From Actinopolyspora lacussalsi subsp. righensis (GTDB lineage Bacteria; Actinomycetota; Actinomycetes; Mycobacteriales; Pseudonocardiaceae): a DNA stretch of 64,000 bases. This document shows positions 18,048 through 26,983 of the stretch, piece after piece. Under the pieces are notes generated by a model. It was given only the letters and a program-made list of their open reading frames with translations. It was not told the origin of the DNA and did not search any database. Both the position numbers and the translations under genes were made by a program. The stretch spans positions 682,001-746,000 of the forward strand of contig NZ_FPAT01000001.1 in NCBI RefSeq assembly GCF_900116555.1, written 5' to 3'. Within the stretch, counting starts at the first letter, position 1. Each line of letters starts with the position of its first letter.

Positions 18048-19544
18048 TCACCCGCCGGTGAGGGAGTCCACCAGCTCCTCGGCGCTGGAGGCGGCCTCCA
18101 GCAGTTCACCCACGTGCGCCTTCGTCCCCCGCAGCGGTTCCAGGGTCGGGATACGCACCAGCGACTCGCGCCCCAGGTCGAAGATCACCGAGTCCCAGGA
18201 GGCGGCGGCGACCTCGTTCGGGTAGCGCTCCAGACACCGACCGCGGAAGTAGGCCCTGGTGTCCTCCGGCGGTGTCGTGACGGCCTCACGGACTTCCTCC
18301 TCGGCGAGGATGCGACGCATCGAACCACGGCTGACCAACCGGTTGTACAGTCCCTTGTCCATGCGAACGTCGGCGTACTGCAGGTCGATCATGTGCAACC
18401 GCGGCGAGCCCCAGCCGAGGTTGTCCCGGCTGCGGTAGTTCTCCATCAGCTTCAACTTGGCGGGCCAGTCGAGCCGGTCGGCGCACTCCATCGGATCGCG
18501 CGCGAGCAGGTCGAGGACCTCTCCCCAGATACGCACCACCTCGCCCGAGGTGTGGCTGCCGTGCGCCTCGACGTACTCCACCGCCCGCTCGTGATAGGCC
18601 CGCTGCAGGTCGAGACCGGTGAAATGTCGCCCGTCGGCGAGTTCGACCTTCTGATTGAGGCTCGGGTCGTGGCTGATCTGGTGCACCGCCTTGACCGGAT
18701 CGGCCAACCGGAGATCGTCGAAACGACGTCCGGACTCGATCATGTCCAGGACCAGGGCGGTAGTGCCGAGCTTGAGGTAGGTGGCCGTCTCGGCGAGGTT
18801 GGCGTCGCCGAGGATCACGTGCAACCTGCGGTACTTGTCGGCATCGGCGTGGGGTTCGTCCCTGGTGTTGATGATGCCACGTTTGAGGGTGGTCTCCAGC
18901 CCCACCTCGACCTCGACGTAATCGGCGCGCTGCGAGAGCTGGAAGCCCGGTTTCTCCCCCACCTGGCCGATGCCCACCCGGCCGGAACCGCAGATGATCT
19001 GCCTGGAGACGAAGAAGGGCGTGAGTCCGGCGATGACGGCCGTGAACGGGGTGTCACGGGCACACAGGTAGTTCTCGTGGGTGCCGTAGCTGGCGCCCTT
19101 GCCGTCGATGTTGTTCTTGTACAGCTGGATCGGGGTCGTCCCCGGTACGCTGGCGGCACGCAGCGCTGCCTCCTCCATCACCCGCTCCCCGGCCTTGTCC
19201 CAGAGCACGGCGTCACGCGGATTGGTCACCTCGGGAGCGGAGTACTCCGGGTGGGCGTGGTCGACGTAGAGTCGCGCACCGTTGGTGAGAATGACGTTGG
19301 CCGCACCGAGATCGTCACCCTCCGAGCCGTTCGACGGTGCCGTCGAGGCGCCCATGTCGAAGCCGCGGGCATCGCGCAACGGCGATTCCACCTCGTAGTC
19401 CCACCGAGCGCGCCGCGCTCGGGGGATGTCGGCCGCCGCCGCGTAGGCCAGCACGATGTGGGTGGAGGTCAGCACCGGGTTCGCGGTCGCGTCTCCCGGC
19501 ACGGTGATCCCGTACTCCACCTCGGTTCCCATGATCCGACGCAT
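18048..19544 (-). CDS. dop: Depupylase / Pup deamidase Dop
   Basis: A 498-aa paralogue of PafA that deamidates PupGln to PupGlu and removes Pup from substrates. The N-terminus [13 protein letters not shown] carries the metal-binding Glu. [14 protein letters not shown] places the catalytic Asp at residue 95, matching mycobacterial Dop. The Dop-specific loop region (about residues 40-85, including [14 protein letters not shown]) is present and is absent from PafA. ATG at 19544. Upstream, where mpa would normally follow closely, a 5.6-kb accessory cassette intervenes. Confidence 0.96.
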   Translation of the reverse strand: MRRIMGTEVEYGITVPGDATANPVLTSTHIVLAYAAAADIPRARRARWDYEVESPLRDARGFDMGASTAPSNGSEGDDLGAANVILTNGARLYVDHAHPEYSAPEVTNPRDAVLWDKAGERVMEEAALRAASVPGTTPIQLYKNNIDGKGASYGTHENYLCARDTPFTAVIAGLTPFFVSRQIICGSGRVGIGQVGEKPGFQLSQRADYVEVEVGLETTLKRGIINTRDEPHADADKYRRLHVILGDANLAETATYLKLGTTALVLDMIESGRRFDDLRLADPVKAVHQISHDPSLNQKVELADGRHFTGLDLQRAYHERAVEYVEAHGSHTSGEVVRIWGEVLDLLARDPMECADRLDWPAKLKLMENYRSRDNLGWGSPRLHMIDLQYADVRMDKGLYNRLVSRGSMRRILAEEEVREAVTTPPEDTRAYFRGRCLERYPNEVAAASWDSVIFDLGRESLVRIPTLEPLRGTKAHVGELLEAASSAEELVDSLTGG

Positions 19545-19733
19545 GGTGTTCAGCCTACGGGTTCAACGCGGCGTACGACTCCCTGTAGCGTTCACATTCC
19601 GATGCCGTGTGCGGGCAACGACGATGAGCCCGCGCCCACTGTCGACACCGGCTCGCTCACTGCCGCTACCGGCTCGACGCGGCACCGCGCGAGGACATTC
19701 ACCCGGCGCCGACAACGGAACTGACATCCTCGG

Positions 19734-20249
19734 GTGGTGACCATCGGAGAGGAACGAGTCGCCGTCTACGACCGAAACGGCTCGGTGGTCGGTTCGGCCC
19801 CGCGAGCACGTATGCGCTCCGAGGGACTGTGGCACGCTGCCACCTCGGTACTGGTGCGTTCCACGGACCTGACGAAGGTGTACGTGCACCGACGCACCGC
19901 GGACAAGGACGTCTACCCGGCCATGTACGACTGCTGGGCGGGCGGTGTCGTGGCGGCCGGTGAGGCTCCGGACGAGGCAGCCCGGCGGGAGTTGGCCGAG
20001 GAGCTGGGAATCCACGCGGAGCCGCGTTTCCTGTTCCGGACCAGCCACGAACGAGGACCGGTGCGATTTCACGCTTTCGTGTACGAGATCCGCTGGGACG
20101 GGACCGTGATCCATCAGCCGGAGGAAATAACCGCTGGTTGGTGGATGCCGCTGACCGAGCTGCGGGAACGCGCACGAGATCCGGACTGGCCGTTCGTTCC
20201 GGACGGCAGGCAGTTCCTCACCGAGTGGTTCGACCTCCGGGAAAGTTGA
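19734..20249 (+). CDS. NUDIX hydrolase
   Basis: A 171-aa protein with a complete Nudix box G-x5-E-x7-RE-U-x-EE-x-G-U (GGVVAAGEAPDEAARRELAE, then ELGI, about residues 63-86). It hydrolyses a nucleoside-diphosphate-linked substrate with Mg2+. The layout (VYDRNGSVVGSAPRARM at the N-terminus, VYVHRRTADKDVYPAMYD before the box) resembles the YfcD/isopentenyl-diphosphate-isomerase-like Nudix subgroup, but without the IPP isomerase catalytic set the substrate stays open. The start is GTG at 19734 or the next GTG codon; the upstream ribosome site is weak. An 82-bp dispersed element starts 8 nt after its stop. Confidence 0.87.
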   Translation: MVTIGEERVAVYDRNGSVVGSAPRARMRSEGLWHAATSVLVRSTDLTKVYVHRRTADKDVYPAMYDCWAGGVVAAGEAPDEAARRELAEELGIHAEPRFLFRTSHERGPVRFHAFVYEIRWDGTVIHQPEEITAGWWMPLTELRERARDPDWPFVPDGRQFLTEWFDLRES

Positions 20250-20257
20250 TTGGAGTT

Positions 20258-20338
20258 TTCCGGTCGGGTTTCGAACTACTCGCTTGGCGGAACCTCCCGC
20301 TCGCTCTCGCTCCGGGAGGTCCGACATCGGGTAGCGAC
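20258..20338 (+). repeat. Dispersed 3'-flanking element, copy 1 (type A)
   Basis: An 81-bp element starting 8 nt after the NUDIX stop and oriented with it. It begins TTCCGGTCGGG, has GGCGGAACCTCCCG in the middle and ends CGACATCGGGTAGCGAC. Internal stems are TTCCG with CGGAA, and ACCTCCCG with CGGGAGGT. It is nearly identical to copy 5 at 52711-52792. Confidence 0.8.
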
Positions 20339-20353
20339 CTTCGAGAACCCACG

Positions 20354-21118
20354 TCAGACGGCGGACCACCCGTTGTCCACCGGCAGGACGACCCCGCTGA
20401 CATTGCTGGCGGCATCGGAAGCGAGGAACACGATGGCGGATGCCTGCTCGTCGGCGTCGGCGACGCGACCGATGTTCTTGCCGTAGCTGCCGAGAACGTT
20501 GGGGCCGAGCGCCTCGGGATCGGCGTCGACGGTGATGCCGGTCGCGGTACCGCCGGGGGCGATCGCGTTGGCCCGGATGCCGCTGTCGCGGTACATGACG
20601 GCCAGCGACTTCGTCAGTCCGACGACGCCGTGCTTGGCGGAGGTGTAGGCAGCCCCCGCCGCGCTGCCCCGCAGGGACGCCTCCGAGGCCGTGTTGACCA
20701 CGACACCGCTGCCCTTGGCCAGCATGTGCGGCAGCGCCGCGCGGGTGAGCAAGAAGGGAGCGCTCAGGTTGACCCGCAGGACGCGTTCCCACTCGGCGTC
20801 GGTCAGATCGGCCACCGCGGCGAAGCTGTCCATGATGCCCGCGTTGTTGACCAGCACGTCCGGCCCGCCGAACCGTTCCACCGCGGTGGAGACGATCTCG
20901 TCGACCACGGTCCGCTCGCCCAGATCGCCGATCACGGTGGTCGCGGTGCCCTCCTGTTCCCGGATCAGCTGTTCGGTGGTCGAGGCACCTTCGACATCGA
21001 GGTCCGCGATGAGTACCCGCGCCCCCTCGGAGGCGAACCGCAGCGCGGCGGCGCGCCCGATACCCGATCCGGCGCCGGTGACCACGACGCAGCGCCCTTC
21101 CAGGCCGGTTCCACTCAT
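20354..21118 (-). CDS. Short-chain dehydrogenase/reductase
   Basis: A 254-aa classical SDR. The cofactor motif VTGAGSGIG is near residue 13, NNAG near 92, a Ser in TASEAS before the active-site AYTSAKHG (Tyr and Lys), and NAIAPGG after it. IADLD after the second strand (acidic residue) suggests NAD(H) preference. The substrate is unknown. It is divergent from a TetR-family gene with 157 nt between, so the TetR protein is its probable regulator. It converges on the NUDIX gene, with the dispersed element in between. Confidence 0.9.
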   Translation of the reverse strand: MSGTGLEGRCVVVTGAGSGIGRAAALRFASEGARVLIADLDVEGASTTEQLIREQEGTATTVIGDLGERTVVDEIVSTAVERFGGPDVLVNNAGIMDSFAAVADLTDAEWERVLRVNLSAPFLLTRAALPHMLAKGSGVVVNTASEASLRGSAAGAAYTSAKHGVVGLTKSLAVMYRDSGIRANAIAPGGTATGITVDADPEALGPNVLGSYGKNIGRVADADEQASAIVFLASDAASNVSGVVLPVDNGWSAV

Positions 21119-21185
21119 CCCGAACTCCTTTTCCGTCCTGTTCCGGGCCCGCCGGACGACCGATGTGACCCGAACCGTTCGATAC

Positions 21186-21241
21186 TTCTAGGCAGAGTAT
21201 GCCAGATTTACATTATGCGCCAAAAAATGAACGACCTAGAA
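21186..21241. promoter_or_regulatory. Divergent SDR/TetR promoter-operator region
   Basis: On the leftward strand a candidate promoter for the SDR gene reads TTGGCG (21218-21223), 18 nt, TACTCT (21194-21199). An inverted repeat GGCA-N5-TGCC (21191-21203) overlaps the -10. A wider 7-bp repeat TTCTAGG/CCTAGAA (21186-21192, 21235-21241) brackets the region. The segment is AT-rich against its surroundings. It is consistent with a TetR operator; not proven. Confidence 0.4.
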
Positions 21242-21275
21242 TCGGGTGACCGCCGCCACGAGGAGGAGACCCGGG

Positions 21276-21947
21276 ATGTCGAGCGAGCAGGAGACGTCCA
21301 ACAGGCGCACCGGACGCCCGCCGCTGACCGAGCGCCGCAAGGCGGCGACGCGCATGGACATCGCACGTGAGGCGGTGCGGCTGTTCACGAGCAAAGGGGT
21401 CGCCGAGACCTCGGCCGATGAGATAGCGGAAGCGGCCGGGTTGTCGATCCGGACGTTGTGGCGCTACTGCCCGGGGCCGGGTAAGGAGAGCTTCATACGC
21501 CCACTGCTGACCAACGGGATCGACGATGTGGCCCGAGCGTTGGCCGACTGGGCGCCCGGCGAGGCGCTGCCCGACCAGCTGAGCGGGCACGCCGGGGCCG
21601 ACGAGAACGCGGACGTGGACACCATGCTGGCGCTGGTCCGACTGACCAAGGAGGAGCCGGAGATCAGGACGGTCTGGCTGCAGGCCCACCGGGACGCGGA
21701 ACCCGCGTTCGCCGCGGGGATCGCCCACCGAACCGGCAGGCGGGCCGACGAGCTGAGCGTGAAGACGGAGGCGGCGATGGTCAACACGGCACTGCGGGTG
21801 GCCGTGGAGCACACCGCCGAGCACTCCCCCGCCCCGGAGCAAGCCGGCACCGTGCTGCGTGCGGCGTTGCGCGAGGTCCTCCCGACGATCAGCCGGGATG
21901 CCCCCGACCATGCCGCCGGCAACGCTCTTCCCGGCGCGCTCGCTTAG
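21276..21947 (+). CDS. TetR-family transcriptional regulator
   Basis: A 223-aa protein with an N-terminal TetR HTH: RMDIAREAVRLFTSKGVAETSADEIAEAAGLSIRTLWRYCPGPGKESF (about residues 30-80). The C-terminal ligand domain has no recognisable signature. ATG at 21276 has a strong AGGAGGAG 6-15 nt upstream; the frame extends to 21246. The ligand-binding half probably senses the substrate or product of the divergent SDR. It converges on the disulfide-reductase gene. Confidence 0.88.
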   Translation: MSSEQETSNRRTGRPPLTERRKAATRMDIAREAVRLFTSKGVAETSADEIAEAAGLSIRTLWRYCPGPGKESFIRPLLTNGIDDVARALADWAPGEALPDQLSGHAGADENADVDTMLALVRLTKEEPEIRTVWLQAHRDAEPAFAAGIAHRTGRRADELSVKTEAAMVNTALRVAVEHTAEHSPAPEQAGTVLRAALREVLPTISRDAPDHAAGNALPGALA

Positions 21948-21998
21948 AACCGCTCGGCCACGAGGACCCGCGTCCGCTTCACGAGGGATTTTCCCGGT

Positions 21999-23018
21999 TC
22001 ACAGGCCGTGACGGCGTTCGCCCGTCACCGCTTCACAGCCACGGGCCTCGGACTCGGCGGAGAACGGGTCCCGGTGAGCGGCGACCGCACGGGTGGTCTC
22101 CTCCTCGACCAGGTCGGCGTTGATGCGTGCCGCCGCGTTGGCTCCCGCCGCGGCAGCGGGACCGACCTGGACCGACGGATCGGTGACATTGCCCGCGACC
22201 CACACTCCGTCGACATCGGTGGCACCGGTCGCGTCGGACGGGACGTGCTCCCCGACCCCGGCCGGGTGCTCCACCGCACGCAGCCCGAGCTCGGCCAGGA
22301 ACGCGGCACGCGCCGTCATCCGCGGCGCGACCGCGAGCACTTCGCGGCCGACCACGGTGCCGCCGACGAGTCGCACCCCGCTGATCCCACGCTCACCGAG
22401 CTCCAACGAGTCGACAGCGCCGTCGATCACCTCGATGCCGCGTGCCGCGAGCCGTTCCGCCTCCTCGCCGGTGGGCGCGGGTCGGGTGTGGCAGAAGAAC
22501 TTGACGTCCAAGCTCCACTGGCGGAACAGCAACGCCTGGTGTACCGACATGGGTCCGGTCGCCAGCACGCCGATGGCCCGGTCCCGAACCTCCCAGCCGT
22601 GGCAGTACGGGCAGTGCACCACGTCCCCGCCCCAGCGTTCCCGCAGCCCGGCCACCTCGGGCAGCTCGTCGACCAGGCCCGTGGTCACCAGCAACCGCCG
22701 GGCACTGATCCGAGAACCGTCGAGCAGGTTCACGTCGAACCCGGCGTCGTCCCGAGCCACTGAGCCGACCTCGCCCGCGAGCAGGTGCCCACCGTAATCG
22801 CGCACCTCCTCCCGTCCGCGTTCCAGGAGCTCCGCCGGAGGGACCCCCTCGCGCCCGAGCAGACCGTGCACCCCGGCTGCCGGGGCGTTGCGCTGCTCGC
22901 CCGAGTCGATCACCACCACCGAGCGCCGCGCCCGCGACAGCATCAGCGCCCCGTTCAAACCGGCGGCTCCGCCACCGATCACCGCCACCTCGTAGTGCGT
23001 ACCCGATTCGTCGGTCAT
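21999..23018 (-). CDS. Thioredoxin-reductase-like FAD/NAD(P) oxidoreductase
   Basis: A 339-aa protein with an N-terminal FAD-binding motif (VAVIGGGAAGLNGALMLSRARRSVVVID, about residues 10-37), the redox-active CPYC (VVHCPYCHGWE, about 140-150), and a second FAD motif GVWVAGNVTDPSVQV. The NAD(P) motif is degenerate (IGVLATGPMSVHQAL), as in many actinobacterial TrxR-like proteins. It may reduce a dithiol partner or form a disulfide in a small molecule, as GliT/HlmI do. ATG at 23018 has GGAGG upstream. It is divergent from the XRE-cupin gene with shared operator repeats. Confidence 0.87.
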   Translation of the reverse strand: MTDESGTHYEVAVIGGGAAGLNGALMLSRARRSVVVIDSGEQRNAPAAGVHGLLGREGVPPAELLERGREEVRDYGGHLLAGEVGSVARDDAGFDVNLLDGSRISARRLLVTTGLVDELPEVAGLRERWGGDVVHCPYCHGWEVRDRAIGVLATGPMSVHQALLFRQWSLDVKFFCHTRPAPTGEEAERLAARGIEVIDGAVDSLELGERGISGVRLVGGTVVGREVLAVAPRMTARAAFLAELGLRAVEHPAGVGEHVPSDATGATDVDGVWVAGNVTDPSVQVGPAAAAGANAAARINADLVEEETTRAVAAHRDPFSAESEARGCEAVTGERRHGL

Positions 23019-23053
23019 TACCACCACCTCCACTACCACCATGCGAATCCGCA

Positions 23054-23088
23054 GGCAACATCTGCAACTTTTGTTGCCGCAATGGCAA
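23054..23088. promoter_or_regulatory. Compound operator between the reductase and XRE-cupin genes
   Basis: Four alternating half sites lie within 35 bp: GGCAAC (23054-23059), GCAAC (23064-23068), GTTGCC (23073-23078) and GGCAA (23084-23088). GCAAC-TTTT-GTTGC (23064-23077) and TTGCC-N5-GGCAA (23074-23088) are perfect palindromes sharing the middle arm. It lies 10 nt before the regulator's start and 36 nt before the reductase's start, so binding would control both. Confidence 0.6.
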
Positions 23089-23097
23089 ACTGAGGGC

Positions 23098-23688
23098 ATG
23101 GACGACGACCTCGATCAGACACTCGACACGGTCGGTCCCCGGCTGCGAGCGCTCCGCAGGCAGCGCGAAACCACGCTCAACGAGCTGTCGGAGACGACCG
23201 GTATATCGGTGAGCACGCTGTCCCGCCTGGAATCAGGCGAGCGCAGACCGGCCCTCGAACTACTGCTCCCGCTGGCGAGGGCGCACGGTGTGACGCTCGA
23301 CGAACTCGTGGACGCCCCGCCCACCGGCGACCCGCGCGTGCACCTGCGGCCGGTCAACCGGCACGGCATGACCATGCTGCCGCTGACCCGCCGCGCGGGC
23401 GGGATCCAGGCGTACAAGCTCGTGATCCCGGCGACTCACCGCCCCGCCGTTCCCGATCCGCGGAGCCACGAGGGCTACGAATGGCTCTACGTGCTCAACG
23501 GGCGCCTCCGGCTCGTGCTCGGGGAACACGACCTGGAGCTCTCGCCCGGCGAGGCCGCCGAGTTCGACACCCGCACACCGCACTGGTTCGGCAGCGCCAC
23601 CGAGGAGTCCGTGGAATTCCTCAGCCTGTTCGGTAAGCAGGGCGAGCGCGCCCACCTGCGGGCCCAACCCCGTAAGAACTCCTCTTGA
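23098..23688 (+). CDS. XRE-family regulator with C-terminal cupin
   Basis: A 196-aa protein with HTH_3 DNA-binding domain (LRALRRQRETTLNELSETTGISVSTLSRLESGERRPALELL, about residues 15-55), then a cupin barrel (HEGYEWLYVLNGRLRLVLGEHDLELSPGEAAEFDTRTPHWFGS, about 128-172) that likely binds a small effector. ATG at 23098 follows a palindrome array. It is divergent from the CPYC reductase gene, which is its probable target. Such XRE-cupin/reductase pairs are common in actinobacteria. Ligand unknown. Confidence 0.88.
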   Translation: MDDDLDQTLDTVGPRLRALRRQRETTLNELSETTGISVSTLSRLESGERRPALELLLPLARAHGVTLDELVDAPPTGDPRVHLRPVNRHGMTMLPLTRRAGGIQAYKLVIPATHRPAVPDPRSHEGYEWLYVLNGRLRLVLGEHDLELSPGEAAEFDTRTPHWFGSATEESVEFLSLFGKQGERAHLRAQPRKNSS

Positions 23689-23737
23689 AGTGACCGGCCA
23701 GTAGGCGCAGCCACCTCGGCCCGCGAGAGGTGCGGGT

Positions 23738-23788
23738 GGCGGAACCTCTCGCACAGCTCTCGCTGCGGGGTCCGGCGACATCGGGTAG
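23738..23788 (+). repeat. Dispersed 3'-flanking element, copy 2 (type B, left end diverged)
   Basis: The 51-bp right part of the element (GGCGGAACCTCTCGCAC ... CGACATCGGGTAG) lies in the 304-nt gap after the XRE-cupin gene and has that gene's orientation. The left TTCC module is not recognisable. The rest of the gap, 23789-23992, holds nothing I can identify. Confidence 0.7.
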
Positions 23789-23992
23789 GTAGCCCGGTCT
23801 TTCAGTCCGCTCGGGGCCTCGGTCGCGGAGCGCGCGTGTCACAACGTGCGGGGGATCCGGTGCGTGAGTCGGATGCATTGCGAGGCAGGGCCGCTCGCCG
23901 CGTAGGTCGCTACTCAAGAGCCGGCCCAACGAAGCAAGGCGCCGACTCACGTGCCGGCTACGCAACCAGCCACGCAAACCGCCTCACGATCA

Positions 23993-24946
23993 CTAATGCC
24001 AGGGGAGAGCGGAACGCTCACCCCAGTAGGTCGCCGGATCCCCGGCGACGGCCGCCAGTTCGTCGAGATCACGCGTGCTCAGCGATACCGAGCGGGCGGC
24101 CAGGTTGCTGCGCAGCTGCCCCACGCTCGCCGCACCGAGCAGCACCGTGTCCGCCCACGGCTGAGCCAGCACATGCGCGAGGGCGACCGCGTCGGCGCCG
24201 GCACCGTGCCTGCCCGCCACGGCGGCCAGCGGCTCCGGCGGTCGCGAGGCCAGCCTGCCGTTGGCCAGGGTCTCCTTGACCAGCACCCGCCAACCACCCT
24301 CGTGGGCGTGCGACAGTGCCCTGCCCGCCGACGGTTCCAGGGAGTTCCACGTGGCCTGCACGGCACCGAACAGCTGTTCACCGCCCACCCGCAGCTCCCA
24401 GGCCGCCTCGATCGCGGCAGCCTGGGCCGCTCCTGTCGTGGAGATTCCCAGCAGCACTCCGCTGTCGCGCAGCCGGGCCAGTTCCCGCTGCAACTCGGCG
24501 TCCTCGAACAGTGGGCTGTCGGTGGTCAACGAGTGCACCTGGTACAGCTTCAGGTGCTCCCCCAACGCTTCACGGCTGGCGGGCCACTGCTGCCGGAAGC
24601 GCTCCAAGGAGTGTTCCTTGATCTCGTGGACCTCGGTCTCGACACGCCATTCGGCGACGTAGGCGTAGCCCCACTTGCTGGACACGATCACGTCCTCGTG
24701 ACCGCGGTCGCGCAGCCACTCGGCCAGGAACTGCTCGGCACTGCCGTAGGAACGTGCCGTGTCCACCCGGCGGATCCCAGCGGCATGGGCCTCGTCCAGC
24801 ACCTGCCTGGTCCGGGTACGCATGGCGTCGACGGTGCGGTCCTCCGGCAGCACGTCGACACGCCCCACGTTGATGTAGGCGGGCCTGCCCAGGGCGGCCA
24901 ATCCGACACCGAAGCGGTCCACCGGACCGGTCGAGGCATCCGTCAT
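23993..24946 (-). CDS. Aldo/keto reductase family protein
   Basis: A 317-aa (beta/alpha)8 aldo/keto reductase-like protein. It has the N-terminal region FGVGLAALGRPAYINVG, the active-site Asp and Tyr in VDTARSYGSAEQFLAEWL, the Lys in VIVSSKWGY, and the His of YQVHSL. The C-terminal NADPH site is seen as VLLGAASVGQLRSN. It reduces or oxidises carbonyl/hydroxyl groups with NADP(H). The substrate is unknown. ATG at 24946; the open frame to 25069 crosses a hairpin and repeats, so it is rejected. Last gene of the cassette between dop and mpa. Confidence 0.88.
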   Translation of the reverse strand: MTDASTGPVDRFGVGLAALGRPAYINVGRVDVLPEDRTVDAMRTRTRQVLDEAHAAGIRRVDTARSYGSAEQFLAEWLRDRGHEDVIVSSKWGYAYVAEWRVETEVHEIKEHSLERFRQQWPASREALGEHLKLYQVHSLTTDSPLFEDAELQRELARLRDSGVLLGISTTGAAQAAAIEAAWELRVGGEQLFGAVQATWNSLEPSAGRALSHAHEGGWRVLVKETLANGRLASRPPEPLAAVAGRHGAGADAVALAHVLAQPWADTVLLGAASVGQLRSNLAARSVSLSTRDLDELAAVAGDPATYWGERSALPWH

Positions 24947-25013
24947 GCGCCGTAACCTATCGAGCCCGCGTCGATGACGACACCGGTGACGCCGACCGCG
25001 CCGCGACACAGCT

Positions 25014-25045
25014 ACGGGGCGCCACTCGAACGAGTGACGCCCCGT
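25014..25045 (-). terminator. Strong hairpin downstream of mpa
   Basis: A near-perfect stem at 25014-25045 (arms about 15 bp with one C-A mismatch and a 2-nt loop) contains ACGGGGCG and CGCCCCGT at its base. It lies about 145 nt after the mpa stop and 68 nt before the aldo/keto reductase start, so it could stop readthrough from mpa. Confidence 0.55.
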
Positions 25046-25046
25046 C

Positions 25047-25111
25047 TGGTCAATGGCCAGGTTGGTCAATGGCCAGGTTGGTCAAGTGGCCGGCTTGACC
25101 AGCGGCCAGGT
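25047..25111. repeat. Four imperfect 16-17 bp tandem repeats
   Basis: Units at 25047-25062, 25063-25078 (identical, TGGTCAATGGCCAGGT), 25079-25095 and 25096-25111 (diverged) lie directly beside the hairpin, between mpa and the aldo/keto reductase gene. TGGCCA inside the unit is itself palindromic. Confidence 0.75.
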
Positions 25112-25189
25112 GTCGAAGACCGGCTCTCCGACACGATGACGCGGCTGACCGTCGACCGCTGGCACTGCCGACTACGGGAACCGGTACGA

Positions 25190-26983
25190 CTACAGGTACT
25201 GGCCGGTGTTGGTGGCGGTGTCGATCGCCCTGCCCGACTCCTGGTTCTTACCGCTGACCAGGGTGCGGATGTAGACGATGCGCTCACCCTTCTTCCCCGA
25301 GATACGTGCCCAGTCATCCGGGTTGGTGGTGTTGGGCAGGTCCTCGTTCTCGGCGAACTCGTCGACGATGGCGTCCTGCAGGTTCTGCACCCGCAAGCCG
25401 GGCTGCCCCGTGTCGATGGCGGACTTGATCGCCGCCTTCTTGGCACGGTCCACGATGTTCTGGATCATGGCGCCGGAGTTGAAGTCCTTGAAGTACAGGA
25501 TCTCCTTGTCCCCGTTGGCGTAGGTGACCTCCAGGAAGCGGTTCTCGTCGGTCTCGGCGTACATCCGCTCCACTGTGGTCTGGATCATCGCGTCCACGCA
25601 CGACGGCTGGTCCCCGCCGAACTCCCGCAGATCCTCCTCGTGGATGGGCAGATCGCTGGTGAGGTACTTGGAGAAGATGTCCTTGGCCGACTCGGCGTCG
25701 GGCCGCTCGATCTTGATCTTGACGTCGAGCCTGCCGGGGCGCAGGATCGCCGGGTCGATCATGTCCTCCCGGTTGGAGGCGCCGATGACGATGACGTTCT
25801 CCAGCCCCTCCACACCGTCGATCTCGCTGAGCAGCTGGGGAACGATGGTGGTCTCCACATCGGAGGAGACTCCACTTCCCCTGGTGCGGAAGATCGAGTC
25901 CATCTCGTCGAAGAACACGATCACCGGTGTGCCCTCGGACGCCTTCTCCCGCGCACGCTGGAAGATCAGCCGGATGTGGCGCTCGGTCTCGCCCACGAAC
26001 TTGTTCAGCAGTTCGGGACCCTTGATGTTGAGGAAGTACGACTTGGCCTGACCGTCCTCGTCGCCTCGGGACGAGGCGACCTTCTTGGCCAACGAGTTGG
26101 CCACCGCCTTGGCGATCAGGGTCTTGCCGCAACCGGGTGGTCCGTACAGCAGCACACCCTTGGGAGGTGCCAGCTTGTACTGGATGTAGAGATCCGAATG
26201 CAGGAACGGCAGCTCGACGGCGTCCCGGATCTCCTCGATCTGACCACCGAGGCCACCGATGTCCTGGTAACCGACATCGGGCACCTCCTCCAGCGTGAGA
26301 TCCTCGACATCGGCCTTGGGAACCGTGTCGTAGGCATAGCCGACCTTGCTGTCCACCAGGACCGAATCACCGGACTTCAGGCCGGACTCGACCATGGGCG
26401 GCGTCAGCCACACCACGCGTTCCTCGTCGCTGTGCCCGGTGACCAGTGCCCGTCGAGGCTGATCCGTTTCGGCGGTCGGAAGCATCTCACGGAAGGTGCA
26501 AACCTCGCCGGTACGTTCGAACGTTCCCTCCTCGACCACCGTCAACGCCTCGTTGAGGCGCACCGACTGGCCGAGTTGCAACTCCTCCACATTCACGTTG
26601 GGTGACACGGCCACACGCATCTTCCTGCCGGAAGTGAACACGTCGACCGTGCCGTCCTCGTAACGGCTGAGGAAAACGCCGTACCCACTCGGTGGCTGAG
26701 CGAGTCGGTCAACTTCCTCGCGCAGCGCGGTCAGCTGGCTCCGCGCTTCCTTGAGGGTCTCGGTGAGCTTGGCGTTCCGTTCGGTGAGTTGGCTCACTCT
26801 CTCGGATGCCTCGGCAAGCCGCTGCTCCAACAACCGCACCTGTTGCGGGGACTCGTTGAGCCTGTCTCGAAGCGAGGCGACCTCGTCCTCCAGCTCGCGG
26901 ATCTGCTTGTTCGTTTCCGCACTGCCGCGGGCTCCCTGGCCAACGCCCTCTTCAGGCCGGTTGTCGGGACGGTCGTGCTGCAT
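25190..26983 (-). CDS. mpa: Proteasomal ATPase Mpa/ARC
   Basis: A 597-aa hexameric AAA unfoldase that recognises Pup and feeds substrates to the 20S core. It has an N-terminal coiled coil (about residues 24-95), tandem OB folds (about 97-235), Walker A GPPGCGKT at 281-288, Walker B FFDE at 357-360, and pore-loop and SRH regions following. It ends Gly-Gln-Tyr-Leu, the family's penultimate-Tyr docking motif for the PrcA ring. ATG at 26983 has GGAGGAGGG upstream. Dop is normally close downstream, but here the gap is 5.6 kb with six unrelated genes, so cotranscription with dop-pup is unlikely. Confidence 0.96.
   Translation of the reverse strand: MQHDRPDNRPEEGVGQGARGSAETNKQIRELEDEVASLRDRLNESPQQVRLLEQRLAEASERVSQLTERNAKLTETLKEARSQLTALREEVDRLAQPPSGYGVFLSRYEDGTVDVFTSGRKMRVAVSPNVNVEELQLGQSVRLNEALTVVEEGTFERTGEVCTFREMLPTAETDQPRRALVTGHSDEERVVWLTPPMVESGLKSGDSVLVDSKVGYAYDTVPKADVEDLTLEEVPDVGYQDIGGLGGQIEEIRDAVELPFLHSDLYIQYKLAPPKGVLLYGPPGCGKTLIAKAVANSLAKKVASSRGDEDGQAKSYFLNIKGPELLNKFVGETERHIRLIFQRAREKASEGTPVIVFFDEMDSIFRTRGSGVSSDVETTIVPQLLSEIDGVEGLENVIVIGASNREDMIDPAILRPGRLDVKIKIERPDAESAKDIFSKYLTSDLPIHEEDLREFGGDQPSCVDAMIQTTVERMYAETDENRFLEVTYANGDKEILYFKDFNSGAMIQNIVDRAKKAAIKSAIDTGQPGLRVQNLQDAIVDEFAENEDLPNTTNPDDWARISGKKGERIVYIRTLVSGKNQESGRAIDTATNTGQYL

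Noticed and set aside
14010-19724. Long + strand frames opposite pafA and dop
   Set aside because: They mirror conserved enzymes with intact catalytic residues on the minus strand; no homology of their own.
23621-23977. 118-codon leftward frame after the XRE-cupin gene
   Set aside because: It overlaps the 3' end of the XRE-cupin gene antisense and reads through the dispersed element; no coding signal.
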